Positions 57,002 through 63,819 of a stretch of 63,819 bases of DNA are shown piece after piece. This DNA is from Acetobacter sp. DsW_063 (GTDB lineage: Bacteria > Pseudomonadota > Alphaproteobacteria > Acetobacterales > Acetobacteraceae): NCBI RefSeq assembly GCF_002153745.1, contig NZ_JOPL01000071.1, positions 1-63,819 on the forward strand, read 5' to 3'. A program made the position numbers and the translations under genes. The notes under the pieces were generated by a model. That model saw only the letters and a list, made by a program, of their open reading frames with translations, did no database searches and was not told the origin of the DNA. Positions within the stretch are counted from its first letter, which is position 1. Each line of letters begins with the position of its first letter.

Positions 57002-58336
57002 ATGCTAAAAAATAAAGTACATATCGAAGAATCATCACTTGAAACGATGCCTTTCTGGCGGCGCGTGGCGAACTTTCGGGTCGTCATCATGCCACTTTCA
57101 GTTTTTTTAATCGCCGCTGTATGCGTGGTTGTTTTCATCATCCGGGGCGCGATATCCAGCGATCTGTGTATTATGGCGGTTGTACTGGCCGTGTGCTCCT
57201 ATCCCCTCGCGGAGATCGGGCATCGTGTTCCCGGCTTGCGATCTATCGGGGGAGCGGTGATCCTGAACACTTTCCTTCCGTCCGCGATGGTGTTTTACGG
57301 TCTTCTCCCGCACGCGCTCGAAAAGGCGATCGGCGTTTTCTACAAACAGAGCAATTTTCTTTATCTTTTCGTTACGGCAGTGGTTGTTGGCAGCATCTTC
57401 GCGATGGACCGAAAGACTCTGCTGGCGAACATGTTGAAGATACTGACCCCGCTTGCCATCGCTTCTGTCGCGGCTGGTGCAGTTGGCATGATCGTGGGGC
57501 TGGCGTTTGGGATGGACGCACGGCACGTGTTGTTTTTTATCCTTGTGCCAACCATGGCCGGGGGCGTTGGCGAGGGAGCGGTGCCGCTTGCCATCGGATA
57601 TGCGGCTATAACGCATGGGTCTGAAAGCGACATAATAGGAGGGCTGCTTCCAATCGTCGCCATGGCCAATATCTGCGCAGTCGTAATAGCCGGCCTGTTG
57701 AATTCTATCGGTGAAAAAAAACCCGCTCTTTCGGGAAATGGACAACTTCTTGTCGCAAATTTTGAAAGTCGGGTTCTGGATCCGGAGCGTCGTGCTGTAT
57801 TGCTCTCTGATCCGGCGAGCGTCGCGACGGCTGGTTTGGCCCTTGTCACTCTGTATGCGGTATCATCCGCTCTTGATCACGTCCTCAAGTTCCCTGCACC
57901 TTTGATCATGCTCTTTCTCGCCGTCGTTCTTAAAGTTACGAAGCTGATACCCAGCGGCATGGAGCAAGGCGCTCACTGGGTTTATCGTTTTTTTGCAACC
58001 GCCTGCACTTATCCGTTGATGTTTTGTATCGGCGTAGTGCTGACGCCCTGGAAACCGCTTGTGGCGGCAGTTTCGCCGGCCATCTGCACCACGGTCGCAT
58101 GCACCGTTGTTACTTTGGCGGGAGCGGGTTTTGCGATGGCACGGTACTTTCGGATGTACCCGATCGAAGCTTCCATGATCATGACGTGTCACGCCAGTTC
58201 TGGAGGAGCAGGCGACGTCGCCATTCTGAGCGCAGGGCAGAGGCTGTCCTTGATGGCCAGCGCGCAGGTGTCTACAAAAATTGGCGGATTTGTTACTGTT
58301 ACCGCGGCGCTTTTGGTTTTTTCCTGGTTAAATTGA
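57002..58336 (+). CDS. 2-hydroxycarboxylate transporter family permease
   Basis: 444 aa, about 11 membrane segments. The two GGxG-type loops diagnostic of the CitS/MleP family are present: PTMAGGVGEGAVPLAIGYA and SSGGAGDVAILSAGQR, each within a reentrant loop. It moves citrate, malate or a similar 2-hydroxyacid with Na+ or H+. The 46-bp leader before the ATG is A/T-only in places with a weak ribosome site. Together with the RraA-like gene it suggests uptake and cleavage of one hydroxyacid. Confidence 0.88.
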   Translation: MLKNKVHIEESSLETMPFWRRVANFRVVIMPLSVFLIAAVCVVVFIIRGAISSDLCIMAVVLAVCSYPLAEIGHRVPGLRSIGGAVILNTFLPSAMVFYGLLPHALEKAIGVFYKQSNFLYLFVTAVVVGSIFAMDRKTLLANMLKILTPLAIASVAAGAVGMIVGLAFGMDARHVLFFILVPTMAGGVGEGAVPLAIGYAAITHGSESDIIGGLLPIVAMANICAVVIAGLLNSIGEKKPALSGNGQLLVANFESRVLDPERRAVLLSDPASVATAGLALVTLYAVSSALDHVLKFPAPLIMLFLAVVLKVTKLIPSGMEQGAHWVYRFFATACTYPLMFCIGVVLTPWKPLVAAVSPAICTTVACTVVTLAGAGFAMARYFRMYPIEASMIMTCHASSGGAGDVAILSAGQRLSLMASAQVSTKIGGFVTVTAALLVFSWLN

Positions 58337-58891
58337 CCTTCTTTACAATGTTTTACGCGAAGCGCGACTCACCGCTGTGAGCTGCGCTTCGGTATGATGG
58401 TTTCGAAGACAGTTGTGGTAGGTGGCGGAGCGCATGCGCGAGCGCGGCTTCAATAATCTTCCGGAGCTTTTTCATCTACCGTAATCTAAGCGGAAAAGCG
58501 TTGAAGAATTCGCGTCAGGGCAGGCGCAGATAGCCACGATTCACGGTGGAGGTCAGATGATCTCCCGGGGTGCGTACACCATTGAGTAGGTTGAACGTAT
58601 CCGATTGGGGGCCGGCGATCCGGGCGAACGGGCTTTGTGCTGCCCTATCTCTTTTGTTTGATGCCGCCGGCTAGGTGCAGTAGTTCAGTTCACTCGTTTT
58701 TCCACGACCAATCGCCGAGAAGCGGGATTTTCATTGGATCTCGTTGTGTCATGAGGCTGGATATTCGATGATGATACATCGGCATATCGCCGAGGATAAC
58801 CGAGCAGGGAACATACTTGGTTAGTTTCATCGTAGCCTGACGCCTGATCGTCTTTTTCCACACATTCGCGACCTCGCTTTTGCAAGAGCGC
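58337..58891. other. Long intergenic stretch
   Basis: 555 bp between convergent genes. Aside from the hairpin at 58359-58390 I see no gene, repeat or RNA. A 66-codon minus frame (58685-58885) is probably not real. Confidence 0.4.
58359..58390 (+). terminator. Hairpin after the hydroxycarboxylate transporter
   Basis: GAAGCGC/GCGCTTC (58359-58365 and 58384-58390) with an inner CTCAC/GTGAG stem and a CGCT loop, 22 bp after the transporter stop. No T tract. Confidence 0.5.
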
Positions 58892-59737
58892 TTATGACGT
58901 AAAGTTGGTGGACCGTGAGAGGGCGTCCCACTCGGTCATCTCATCTTTCATGTTTTCGAGTTTTCTTTCCACAAGCGACAGGGCGTCTTCTCCAAGGAAG
59001 AGGCGCGTCGGAGGATTAGGCGCTTCTACCAACGTCAACAAAGCCTCTGCCGCCTTCGCCGGATCTCCGGGCTGGCGTCCGCTTTTGGCAATACGTGCGG
59101 AGCGCAAAGGGTCCATGACATCGTCATAATCCGCGATGCTTCGGGCGGCTCGATCCATGGAGCGTCCTGCCCAGTCGGTGCGGAACTGACCGGGCGCCAG
59201 CGCCGTCACTTTTATGCCCAGACCAGCGACTTCCTTGCTCAACGCTTCGGAAACGCCTTCAAGGGCGAACTTGCTGCCGCAGTAAAAACTCAGCCCCGGC
59301 ATGGTGATGAAACCGCCCATCGAGGTCACGTTGACGATGTGCCCCTTGCGTCGGGAGCGCATGCCGGGCAACACCGCCTTGATCATGGCGATGGGTCCAA
59401 ACACGTTTGCGGCGAACTGGCGTTGCACGTCATCCATCGACGATTCTTCCAGCGCGCCTTCCTGTCCATACCCGGCGTTGTTAACAAGCACGTCGATTGG
59501 ACCCGCCTTACGTTCCGCATCAGCCACAGCCTGCGGAATGGCGTCGAAGCGCGTCACGTCCAGCACAAGAGGATAAGCGCGATCGGGGGCGAGAGCGGAA
59601 AACGCTTCGGCGTCCCCATCCTTGCGCACGGTCCCTATAACCTGATGTCCGGCCCGAAGAGCCGCTTCAGCGAACGCTCTGCCAAGGCCGGAACTGACGC
59701 CCGTGATGAGAAAAGTTCTGGCGGTGGTTGCTGTCAC
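58892..59737 (-). CDS. Short-chain dehydrogenase/reductase
   Basis: 281 aa. Rossmann motif TGVSSGLGRAF at residues 13-23, NNAGYG, and the catalytic Tyr-Lys in SFYCGSKFALEG. Typical length for a classical SDR with a C-terminal extension (LFLGEDALSLVERKLENMKDE), as in the subgroup often annotated as oxidoreductase near TetR genes. Substrate unknown. Divergent from a TetR regulator with two palindromes between. Confidence 0.9.
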   Translation of the reverse strand: MTATTARTFLITGVSSGLGRAFAEAALRAGHQVIGTVRKDGDAEAFSALAPDRAYPLVLDVTRFDAIPQAVADAERKAGPIDVLVNNAGYGQEGALEESSMDDVQRQFAANVFGPIAMIKAVLPGMRSRRKGHIVNVTSMGGFITMPGLSFYCGSKFALEGVSEALSKEVAGLGIKVTALAPGQFRTDWAGRSMDRAARSIADYDDVMDPLRSARIAKSGRQPGDPAKAAEALLTLVEAPNPPTRLFLGEDALSLVERKLENMKDEMTEWDALSRSTNFTS

Positions 59738-59744
59738 GATCTAA

Positions 59745-59777
59745 CTCCATATGGAGACAAAACTATATCATGATATA
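59745..59777. promoter_or_regulatory. Two palindromes between SDR and TetR genes
   Basis: CTCCATATGGAG (59745-59756) is a perfect 12-bp palindrome and TATATCATGATATA (59764-59777) a perfect 14-bp one, in the 50-bp divergent region. Either or both may be TetR operators. Confidence 0.6.
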
Positions 59778-59787
59778 AGTATGAACC

Positions 59788-60384
59788 ATGGCAGGTAGCA
59801 AGACCCAAAGCGTGTCCGGCAGCAAGCGGGCGGATGCGAAACGGCAACACGTGCTTGACGCAGCTGAAGGCCTGCTTCGGGACGGCAAAGCTGATTTCTC
59901 GATGCGTGATCTTGCGTCCCGCGCAGAGGTCAGTTTCGCCACGCCGTTCAACCAATTCGGCAGTAAAGCGGCGATTATGCATGCTCTTTCCGCGAGAAGG
60001 ATCGCCGCGATGCGGACGCTGCTCGCCGAAGCGCCCGTAGATATGAGCGCGGATGAGCGCGTTTTGCTGGCCGTCGACACGGCGGTTGCTGTCATGCTGG
60101 AATCCCCGGCCGTCAATCGGACCGTCATGGGATGGCTCGGTGCGGCCGGGCCGGCAGCCGGAGATGTGTGGGTACAGTCAGCGACGCTCTGGAAGCAGGC
60201 GCTTGGCGCCGGCGCCGGACTGTCGATAACAGGCCAGCCAGAGGCGTTGAGTCGGCTTGCTGGTCATCTTGCTTTCGGGTTTCGCGGCGTGTTGTCCTTC
60301 TGGACTGCTGGCGAAATGTCTGACGACATGTTGAGGTTGCACGCGCGGGAGACAGCCGAAGCCTTGTTGAAAGGATTGCATTGA
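59788..60384 (+). CDS. TetR-family regulator
   Basis: 198 aa. The N-terminal helix-turn-helix reads KRQHVLDAAEGLLRDGKADFSMRDLASRAEVSFATPFNQFGSKAAIMHALSARR, standard TetR. The C-terminal ligand domain is unspecific (LAGHLAFGFRGVLSFWTAGE). Likely represses itself and the divergent SDR gene. Confidence 0.9.
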   Translation: MAGSKTQSVSGSKRADAKRQHVLDAAEGLLRDGKADFSMRDLASRAEVSFATPFNQFGSKAAIMHALSARRIAAMRTLLAEAPVDMSADERVLLAVDTAVAVMLESPAVNRTVMGWLGAAGPAAGDVWVQSATLWKQALGAGAGLSITGQPEALSRLAGHLAFGFRGVLSFWTAGEMSDDMLRLHARETAEALLKGLH

Positions 60385-60568
60385 TCGTTCTGCGCTGAAC
60401 GTGAGCTTTTTGAGACCTGCTGCGTGGGTAACGCGATGCCATGTAGCTGCGGCATCTAAGGCGTCTCTGTTGCGTATCTCAGCGTAGTGTCCGGCAGAGT
60501 GTGGTGACCTACCTGAGCATGGTCGCGTTTGAGAGGGTTGAATTTATTTATTATTGGACAAAAAACTT

Positions 60569-61591
60569 TCATGTTAAAAACAGGAGGAGAGCGAATCGTC
60601 GGCCTTTTGTGATAGGCGTCACGACGTGCATGAGAGAGCAGGAAAATGCGATCGCTCCCGTTGCGGGTGGGCGGTACAGTGTGCCCGTGTATTCCGGAAA
60701 TCCGATATATCCACCTTCATATTCGTCGTTTAAATTTATAGAGATTGCAAATTTTCTGTCACGTGTATGCGTCAGCGTGTTATCTCGGTGAGGATCGAAA
60801 CGACCACCAGTGGCGGCATCGTAGCACGCGACGACCAGCCTTTCGATTCCGTGCATATCGAACTGATAGGCGCGCTTTAGTTCCGGCGCCACGCGCGCGG
60901 CCAGACGTTTGGTGACCAGGTTGCGAAGACGTTCGGGAATCTCTGAATCAGTGCGGCTCTTGCGGGTGTTGTCATAGTCGTGCGTCGCTTGTCCGCCTAT
61001 TTCTGTTTGTGCGGGGGAGGCGTAGCGATCGCCCAGAAGGTGAGCTTCGATCAACTCCTGACACAGGGAAGGTTCAATCACGCTTTCCATAAGCAACGCC
61101 GGGGGCGGCGTCTGGCGGTTGTAATGTGACATATCTGGCGGCAGGTATCGAGCCAGTTCCACCATCGTGCGTGCGCCGGCCATATCGTCCGAGAGTGCCT
61201 GGGCGTAGAGCAACTTCAGGCGCGGGTTGGCGACGAACCACAGGCTGTTTGACCGTTTTTTCGAAACGCCGAAAGCATGGTGCAGGGCAAGATCGTCATC
61301 CAGAAGAACTCGCACGGCGTCCCCTGACGCACGAAGTTTAGCGTTGAGTGTGTCGTTTCCGCTGGGCAGCACAACGAAGAGCAGGCGGGCGACGCCGTCT
61401 AACTGCACAGACAATGTCCTGACCGCGTCTATCAGGGCGTTGTCGTCTGCAGTCGTCGTCTGCCCTTGCAATCTGGGAAAACAGAAAAATGAAAAGCGAC
61501 CGCCTGAGGCTTCTATACGAAATGGCGCTCCTGTGTGCGCGCATAACGGAGCGAGCCAGGGCAGGGGATCTCCCTTTTGCAAAGTGTTCAT
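60569..61591 (-). CDS. Redoxin-like domain fused to a 2OG-Fe(II) dioxygenase
   Basis: 340 aa. Residues 1-150 resemble a peroxiredoxin/AhpC fold (GDPLPWLAPLCAHTGAPF, FSFFCFPRLQG, NPRLKLLYAQAL), but the usual peroxidatic Cys after the first strand is not in place. Residues 165-340 are a prolyl-4-hydroxylase-type double-stranded beta helix: iron ligands His268 and Asp270 (FDPHRDN) and His322 (LMHVVTPI), and Arg331/332 for 2-oxoglutarate (KGRRFALLLF). Such an enzyme hydroxylates a small molecule or a protein residue. A fusion of this kind is unusual. Transcribed alone. Confidence 0.8.
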   Translation of the reverse strand: MNTLQKGDPLPWLAPLCAHTGAPFRIEASGGRFSFFCFPRLQGQTTTADDNALIDAVRTLSVQLDGVARLLFVVLPSGNDTLNAKLRASGDAVRVLLDDDLALHHAFGVSKKRSNSLWFVANPRLKLLYAQALSDDMAGARTMVELARYLPPDMSHYNRQTPPPALLMESVIEPSLCQELIEAHLLGDRYASPAQTEIGGQATHDYDNTRKSRTDSEIPERLRNLVTKRLAARVAPELKRAYQFDMHGIERLVVACYDAATGGRFDPHRDNTLTHTRDRKFAISINLNDEYEGGYIGFPEYTGTLYRPPATGAIAFSCSLMHVVTPITKGRRFALLLFLT

Positions 61592-61695
61592 CCGACCGAA
61601 CGCCTCCCCGAGCGTGACGCTATCGTTTGCGTAATACGCGCTGTTACGTTGTCTCTTGATATCATGTTGAGAGCAAGATGAGTTGGAAAATAGGT

Positions 61696-61750
61696 ATTTT
61701 GATCAAGGAATAAGTGCGCAATGAATCGCGATTATTCCTTGTTTCAAAAT
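61696..61750. terminator. AT-rich hairpin between LysR and dioxygenase genes
   Basis: CAAGGAATAA (61704-61713) pairs with TTATTCCTTG (61732-61741), extended by ATTTTGA (61696-61702) and TCAAAAT (61744-61750) across a small bulge. It lies 50 bp after the LysR stop (minus strand) and is probably its terminator. Confidence 0.55.
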
Positions 61751-61799
61751 GAATTCAAATGATGGAATGCCGCTTGAAGTCGGTAACTGCCAGCGTCGT

Positions 61800-62708
61800 C
61801 TATGAAGACGTTTTGCATGTCGCCATGAGTTTCTGGCGCAACCAGCGATGGCCCGGGTCGCTGTCGAGGCGCGGATGCCACATGGCGCTAATCGCAAGTT
61901 CCGGCGTTGATACGGGGAGTTCGAACTGCTGCAGGCTGTTAGCCCTGTTGGTCTGTGTGTCGAGGCTCGAACTCGGCACGAGTGCAATCAGGTCGGAGTT
62001 GCGCGCGATGTTCAACGCATCGAGAAAGCTTGGTACGATCGCTACGACCTCGCGACGTAGGCCTAAATCCCGGAGAGCGTCGTCCACCGGACCTTTCGAT
62101 GCGCCTCGGCGTGAAGCGACGACGTGCCTGCATGCGGCGTATAGCTGCGGCGTAACCGGTTTTCCGAGCAGTGGGTGATTCTTGCATGCAACGCCAATGA
62201 AGCGATCGCGGAAGATAAGTTGACTCTTCATTTCCGGAGCGGACGCGCCCGTCGTTCCGATTTCGAGATCGATCGTTCCGTCGCGCAAGGGTGTTGCGTT
62301 CTTGTCGGGCTTGGGAACGAAGCAGAGGCGAACAAGGGGGGCGGCTTTGGCAATTTCCGCGACGAGCGCGGGGGCGAACAATGTGACGAACCCTTCGTTG
62401 GCGCGGATCCTGAACGTGCGGTTCAGTAACGCTGGCTCCACGTGGCCCAGAGCGGGCGTAAGCACTGTGCGCGTTTCCTGCGCTAGAATGTGGACGCGTT
62501 CCGCCAATTGCTCCGCATAGGGTGTCGTCACGAGCGAACGCCCTGCCTGCACCAGCAGGGCGTCGCCCGTGGCGACGCGCAGGCGCGCCAGTGTCCGACT
62601 TGTCGCTGATGGACTCAGGCCGAGGCGTCTGGCCGCAGCCGTGACGCTGCGTTCGGTCAACAAAACGTCGAGGGCGTGAAGCAGGTTCAGATCAATGGTC
62701 TTTGTCAT
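61800..62708 (-). CDS. LysR-family regulator (NodD-like N-terminus)
   Basis: 302 aa from MTKTIDLNLLHALDVLLTERSVTAAARRLGLSPSATSRTLARLR; the DLNLLxALDxLLxERSVT pattern is that of the NodD/NahR branch of LysR regulators. The C-terminal half is the usual sensor domain. Divergent from an SDR gene with a 19-bp inverted repeat between them. Confidence 0.9.
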   Translation of the reverse strand: MTKTIDLNLLHALDVLLTERSVTAAARRLGLSPSATSRTLARLRVATGDALLVQAGRSLVTTPYAEQLAERVHILAQETRTVLTPALGHVEPALLNRTFRIRANEGFVTLFAPALVAEIAKAAPLVRLCFVPKPDKNATPLRDGTIDLEIGTTGASAPEMKSQLIFRDRFIGVACKNHPLLGKPVTPQLYAACRHVVASRRGASKGPVDDALRDLGLRREVVAIVPSFLDALNIARNSDLIALVPSSSLDTQTNRANSLQQFELPVSTPELAISAMWHPRLDSDPGHRWLRQKLMATCKTSS

Positions 62709-62750
62709 GGGTGAAGGATAAGCGCGCCAGCCGGATCGGCATAGCGTTCC

Positions 62751-62769
62751 ATGCAATCATAGTTTGCAT
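62751..62769. promoter_or_regulatory. LysR-type operator between regulator and SDR gene
   Basis: ATGCAA (62751-62756) and TTGCAT (62764-62769), separated by 7 bp, form a perfect inverted repeat in the divergent region. The T-N11-A core (TGCAA...TTGCA) fits a LysR binding site. Confidence 0.5.
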
Positions 62770-62835
62770 CTCGTGCGTCTGGCGCTTGCCATGAAGAGGT
62801 CCACATTGGGGTGGCAGGACAGAAGGAAGCTCGAC

Positions 62836-63549
62836 ATGACAACGGCACGCGGCGATCGACCTGGAACTCTTCTTTTGATCGGCGCCTCACGCGGCCTTGG
62901 TTTGGCTATGGCGTCCGAATTCGCAGCTAGAGGCTGGAGTATTGTCGGAACTGTGCGCGGAGACGGAATTACAGGATTGCACGACCTCGCTGACCGGTAC
63001 CCCACTCAGGTGACGATAGAAGCCCTCGATATTACCGACCCCGCCCAGATATCATCTTTAAGCCGCAGGCTTTCGGGGCAGGTCTTCGACATGCTGTTCG
63101 TCAACTCTGGCACATCCAACCGCAATCAGGCTGAGACAATCGCAGAAGTCTCGACGGACGAATTCGTGCGCGTCATGCTTACCAACACGCTTGGCGTCAT
63201 GCGCGTGATCGAGGGGCTTCAGGATCTGGTGCGTCCCGCTGGATTGATTGGAGTCATGTCGTCGGGGCAGGGAAGTATTTCTAATAATGTAAAAGGTGGT
63301 CGAGAGATTTATCGAGGAAGCAAAGCAGCGTTAAATCAGTGTATGCGCAGCTACGCCGCCCGGCATGCTTCCGGCCAGCGCGCACTTGTGCTGATGGCGC
63401 CGGGTTGGATACGCACCGAACTTGGAGGTCCGGAAGCGCCTTTTGGTATCGAGGAAACTGTTCCGAAATTGGTTGATACGTTAATCGGACAGCTGGGTGA
63501 GCCGGGTTTGCGCTTCATTGATCGTAATGGAAAGGGCGTGCCGTGGTGA
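62836..63549 (+). CDS. Short-chain dehydrogenase/reductase
   Basis: 237 aa from MTTARGDRPGTLLL, with AAGGAAG upstream. Rossmann motif LLIGASRGLGLAMA, NSGTSNRN in place of NNAG, GVMSSGQGSI with the catalytic Ser, and the YRGSKAALNQ catalytic Tyr-Lys. The substrate is unknown. Probably regulated by the divergent LysR. Confidence 0.88.
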   Translation: MTTARGDRPGTLLLIGASRGLGLAMASEFAARGWSIVGTVRGDGITGLHDLADRYPTQVTIEALDITDPAQISSLSRRLSGQVFDMLFVNSGTSNRNQAETIAEVSTDEFVRVMLTNTLGVMRVIEGLQDLVRPAGLIGVMSSGQGSISNNVKGGREIYRGSKAALNQCMRSYAARHASGQRALVLMAPGWIRTELGGPEAPFGIEETVPKLVDTLIGQLGEPGLRFIDRNGKGVPW

Positions 63550-63596
63550 GCGCGTGTCGTGGCTTGTGCAAACATGATGTAATATGAAGCGAAATG

Positions 63597-63646
63597 CTTT
63601 TAAAAAACAATTTCAAATTCAAGATAATTTGAAATTGTTTTTAAAG
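63597..63646. terminator. Long AT-rich hairpin after the SDR gene
   Basis: A 17-bp perfect stem (63603-63619 with 63626-63642) and a 6-nt CAAGAT loop, continued imperfectly outward by CTTT/AAAG. It is more AT-rich and longer than usual terminators here. It may be a terminator or a remnant of a small mobile element. Confidence 0.5.
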
Positions 63647-63776
63647 GCGAGATTGTGAATCATTGCTACCCGCAAATGACGATCAGGAGATCGTCTCTGA
63701 AGATATTCTGCAAGAAAAGCGTGAGCGATCCTGCAGTCTGTTCGATATGGCGATGAAACTGACTGGTGAGAATTAG
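63645..63776 (+). pseudogene. Possible gene fragment at the window end
   Basis: A frame without an ATG reads ESLLPANDDQEIVSEDILQE ... LFDMAMKLTGEN before a TAG at 63774-63776. The composition is protein-like, but there is no start or ribosome site. It may be the tail of a decayed gene, or a TTG-initiated 37-aa protein (63663). No family recognised. Confidence 0.25.
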
Positions 63777-63819
63777 GCTCAGGACTCATTCTTTGAGATA
63801 GAAGATGAAGGATGCGGCG

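Noticed and set aside
58685-58885. 66-codon minus frame in the long gap
   Set aside because: No ribosome site, polar low-information composition, no recognised motif.
63777-63819. Start of an insertion sequence at the window edge
   Set aside because: The last 40 bases show no recognisable terminal repeat or transposase start that I can name; it needs more sequence.

Overview
This 63.8 kb window looks like chromosomal sequence from an alphaproteobacterium, most probably an acetic acid bacterium or close relative (Acetobacteraceae). The reasons are moderately high GC with strong third-position GC bias, a GapR-type nucleoid protein (DUF2312), an EipB-type envelope protein (DUF1849), the rplU-rpmA-obgE-proB order, a one-chain dihydroxyacetone kinase, a cytochrome-linked D-lactate dehydrogenase type flavoprotein, and several exported or periplasmic oxidation genes. 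The genus is not asserted. No CRISPR array, prophage or complete insertion sequence is visible.

Layout. 1-9 kb: a TonB-dependent receptor cut by the window edge, a secreted glycerophosphodiester phosphodiesterase, nadA-nadC behind a 27-bp palindromic operator, an NrtR-type regulator, and a PiT phosphate transporter. 9-15.6 kb: dihydroxyacetone kinase, murJ translationally coupled to an MFS transporter, a small membrane protein, and a Nudix protein. 15.7-25.0 kb: a same-strand cluster of a transglutaminase-DUF2126 protein (1139 aa), a zinc-ribbon metallopeptidase, an unrecognised AT-rich 189-aa protein, a circularly permuted ATP-grasp/alpha-E fusion, and a second transglutaminase. This is a predicted peptide-ligase/peptidase system of unknown product. 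25-31.5 kb: an exported phosphodiesterase-fold protein, a beta-carbonic anhydrase, a second NrtR-like regulator followed by a divergent NadB-like flavoprotein, and a D-lactate dehydrogenase. 32-36.5 kb: a heavy-metal-type RND pump and its adaptor. 36.6-42.4 kb: aspS, eipB, a DnaJ/CbpM module with a 54-aa leading gene, and a histidine-kinase-like protein with a degraded ATPase domain. 42.8-48.5 kb: a Tat-exported flavin amine oxidase overlapping a c-type cytochrome gene, a hydrolase remnant, an isolated Rieske protein, and zwf. 48.9-55.1 kb: gapR, a membrane coiled-coil protein, an AT-rich patch with a broken acyltransferase gene, the rplU-rpmA-obgE-proB block, and tRNA-Ser(CGA). 55.2 kb to the end: small catabolic islands, each with its own regulator (LysR/RraA/2-hydroxycarboxylate transporter; SDR/TetR; redoxin-like/2OG-Fe(II) dioxygenase fusion; LysR/SDR), then an AT-rich end.

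How parts fit together. De novo NAD synthesis is split: nadA-nadC at 3.6-5.5 kb and the NadB-like gene at 28.5 kb, each with its own diverged NrtR homologue. The NadB-like protein lacks several residues that define L-aspartate oxidase. The transglutaminase/ATP-grasp cluster is the least understood system and the best candidate for new biology. The amine oxidase-cytochrome pair suggests periplasmic amine oxidation that feeds electrons into the respiratory chain.
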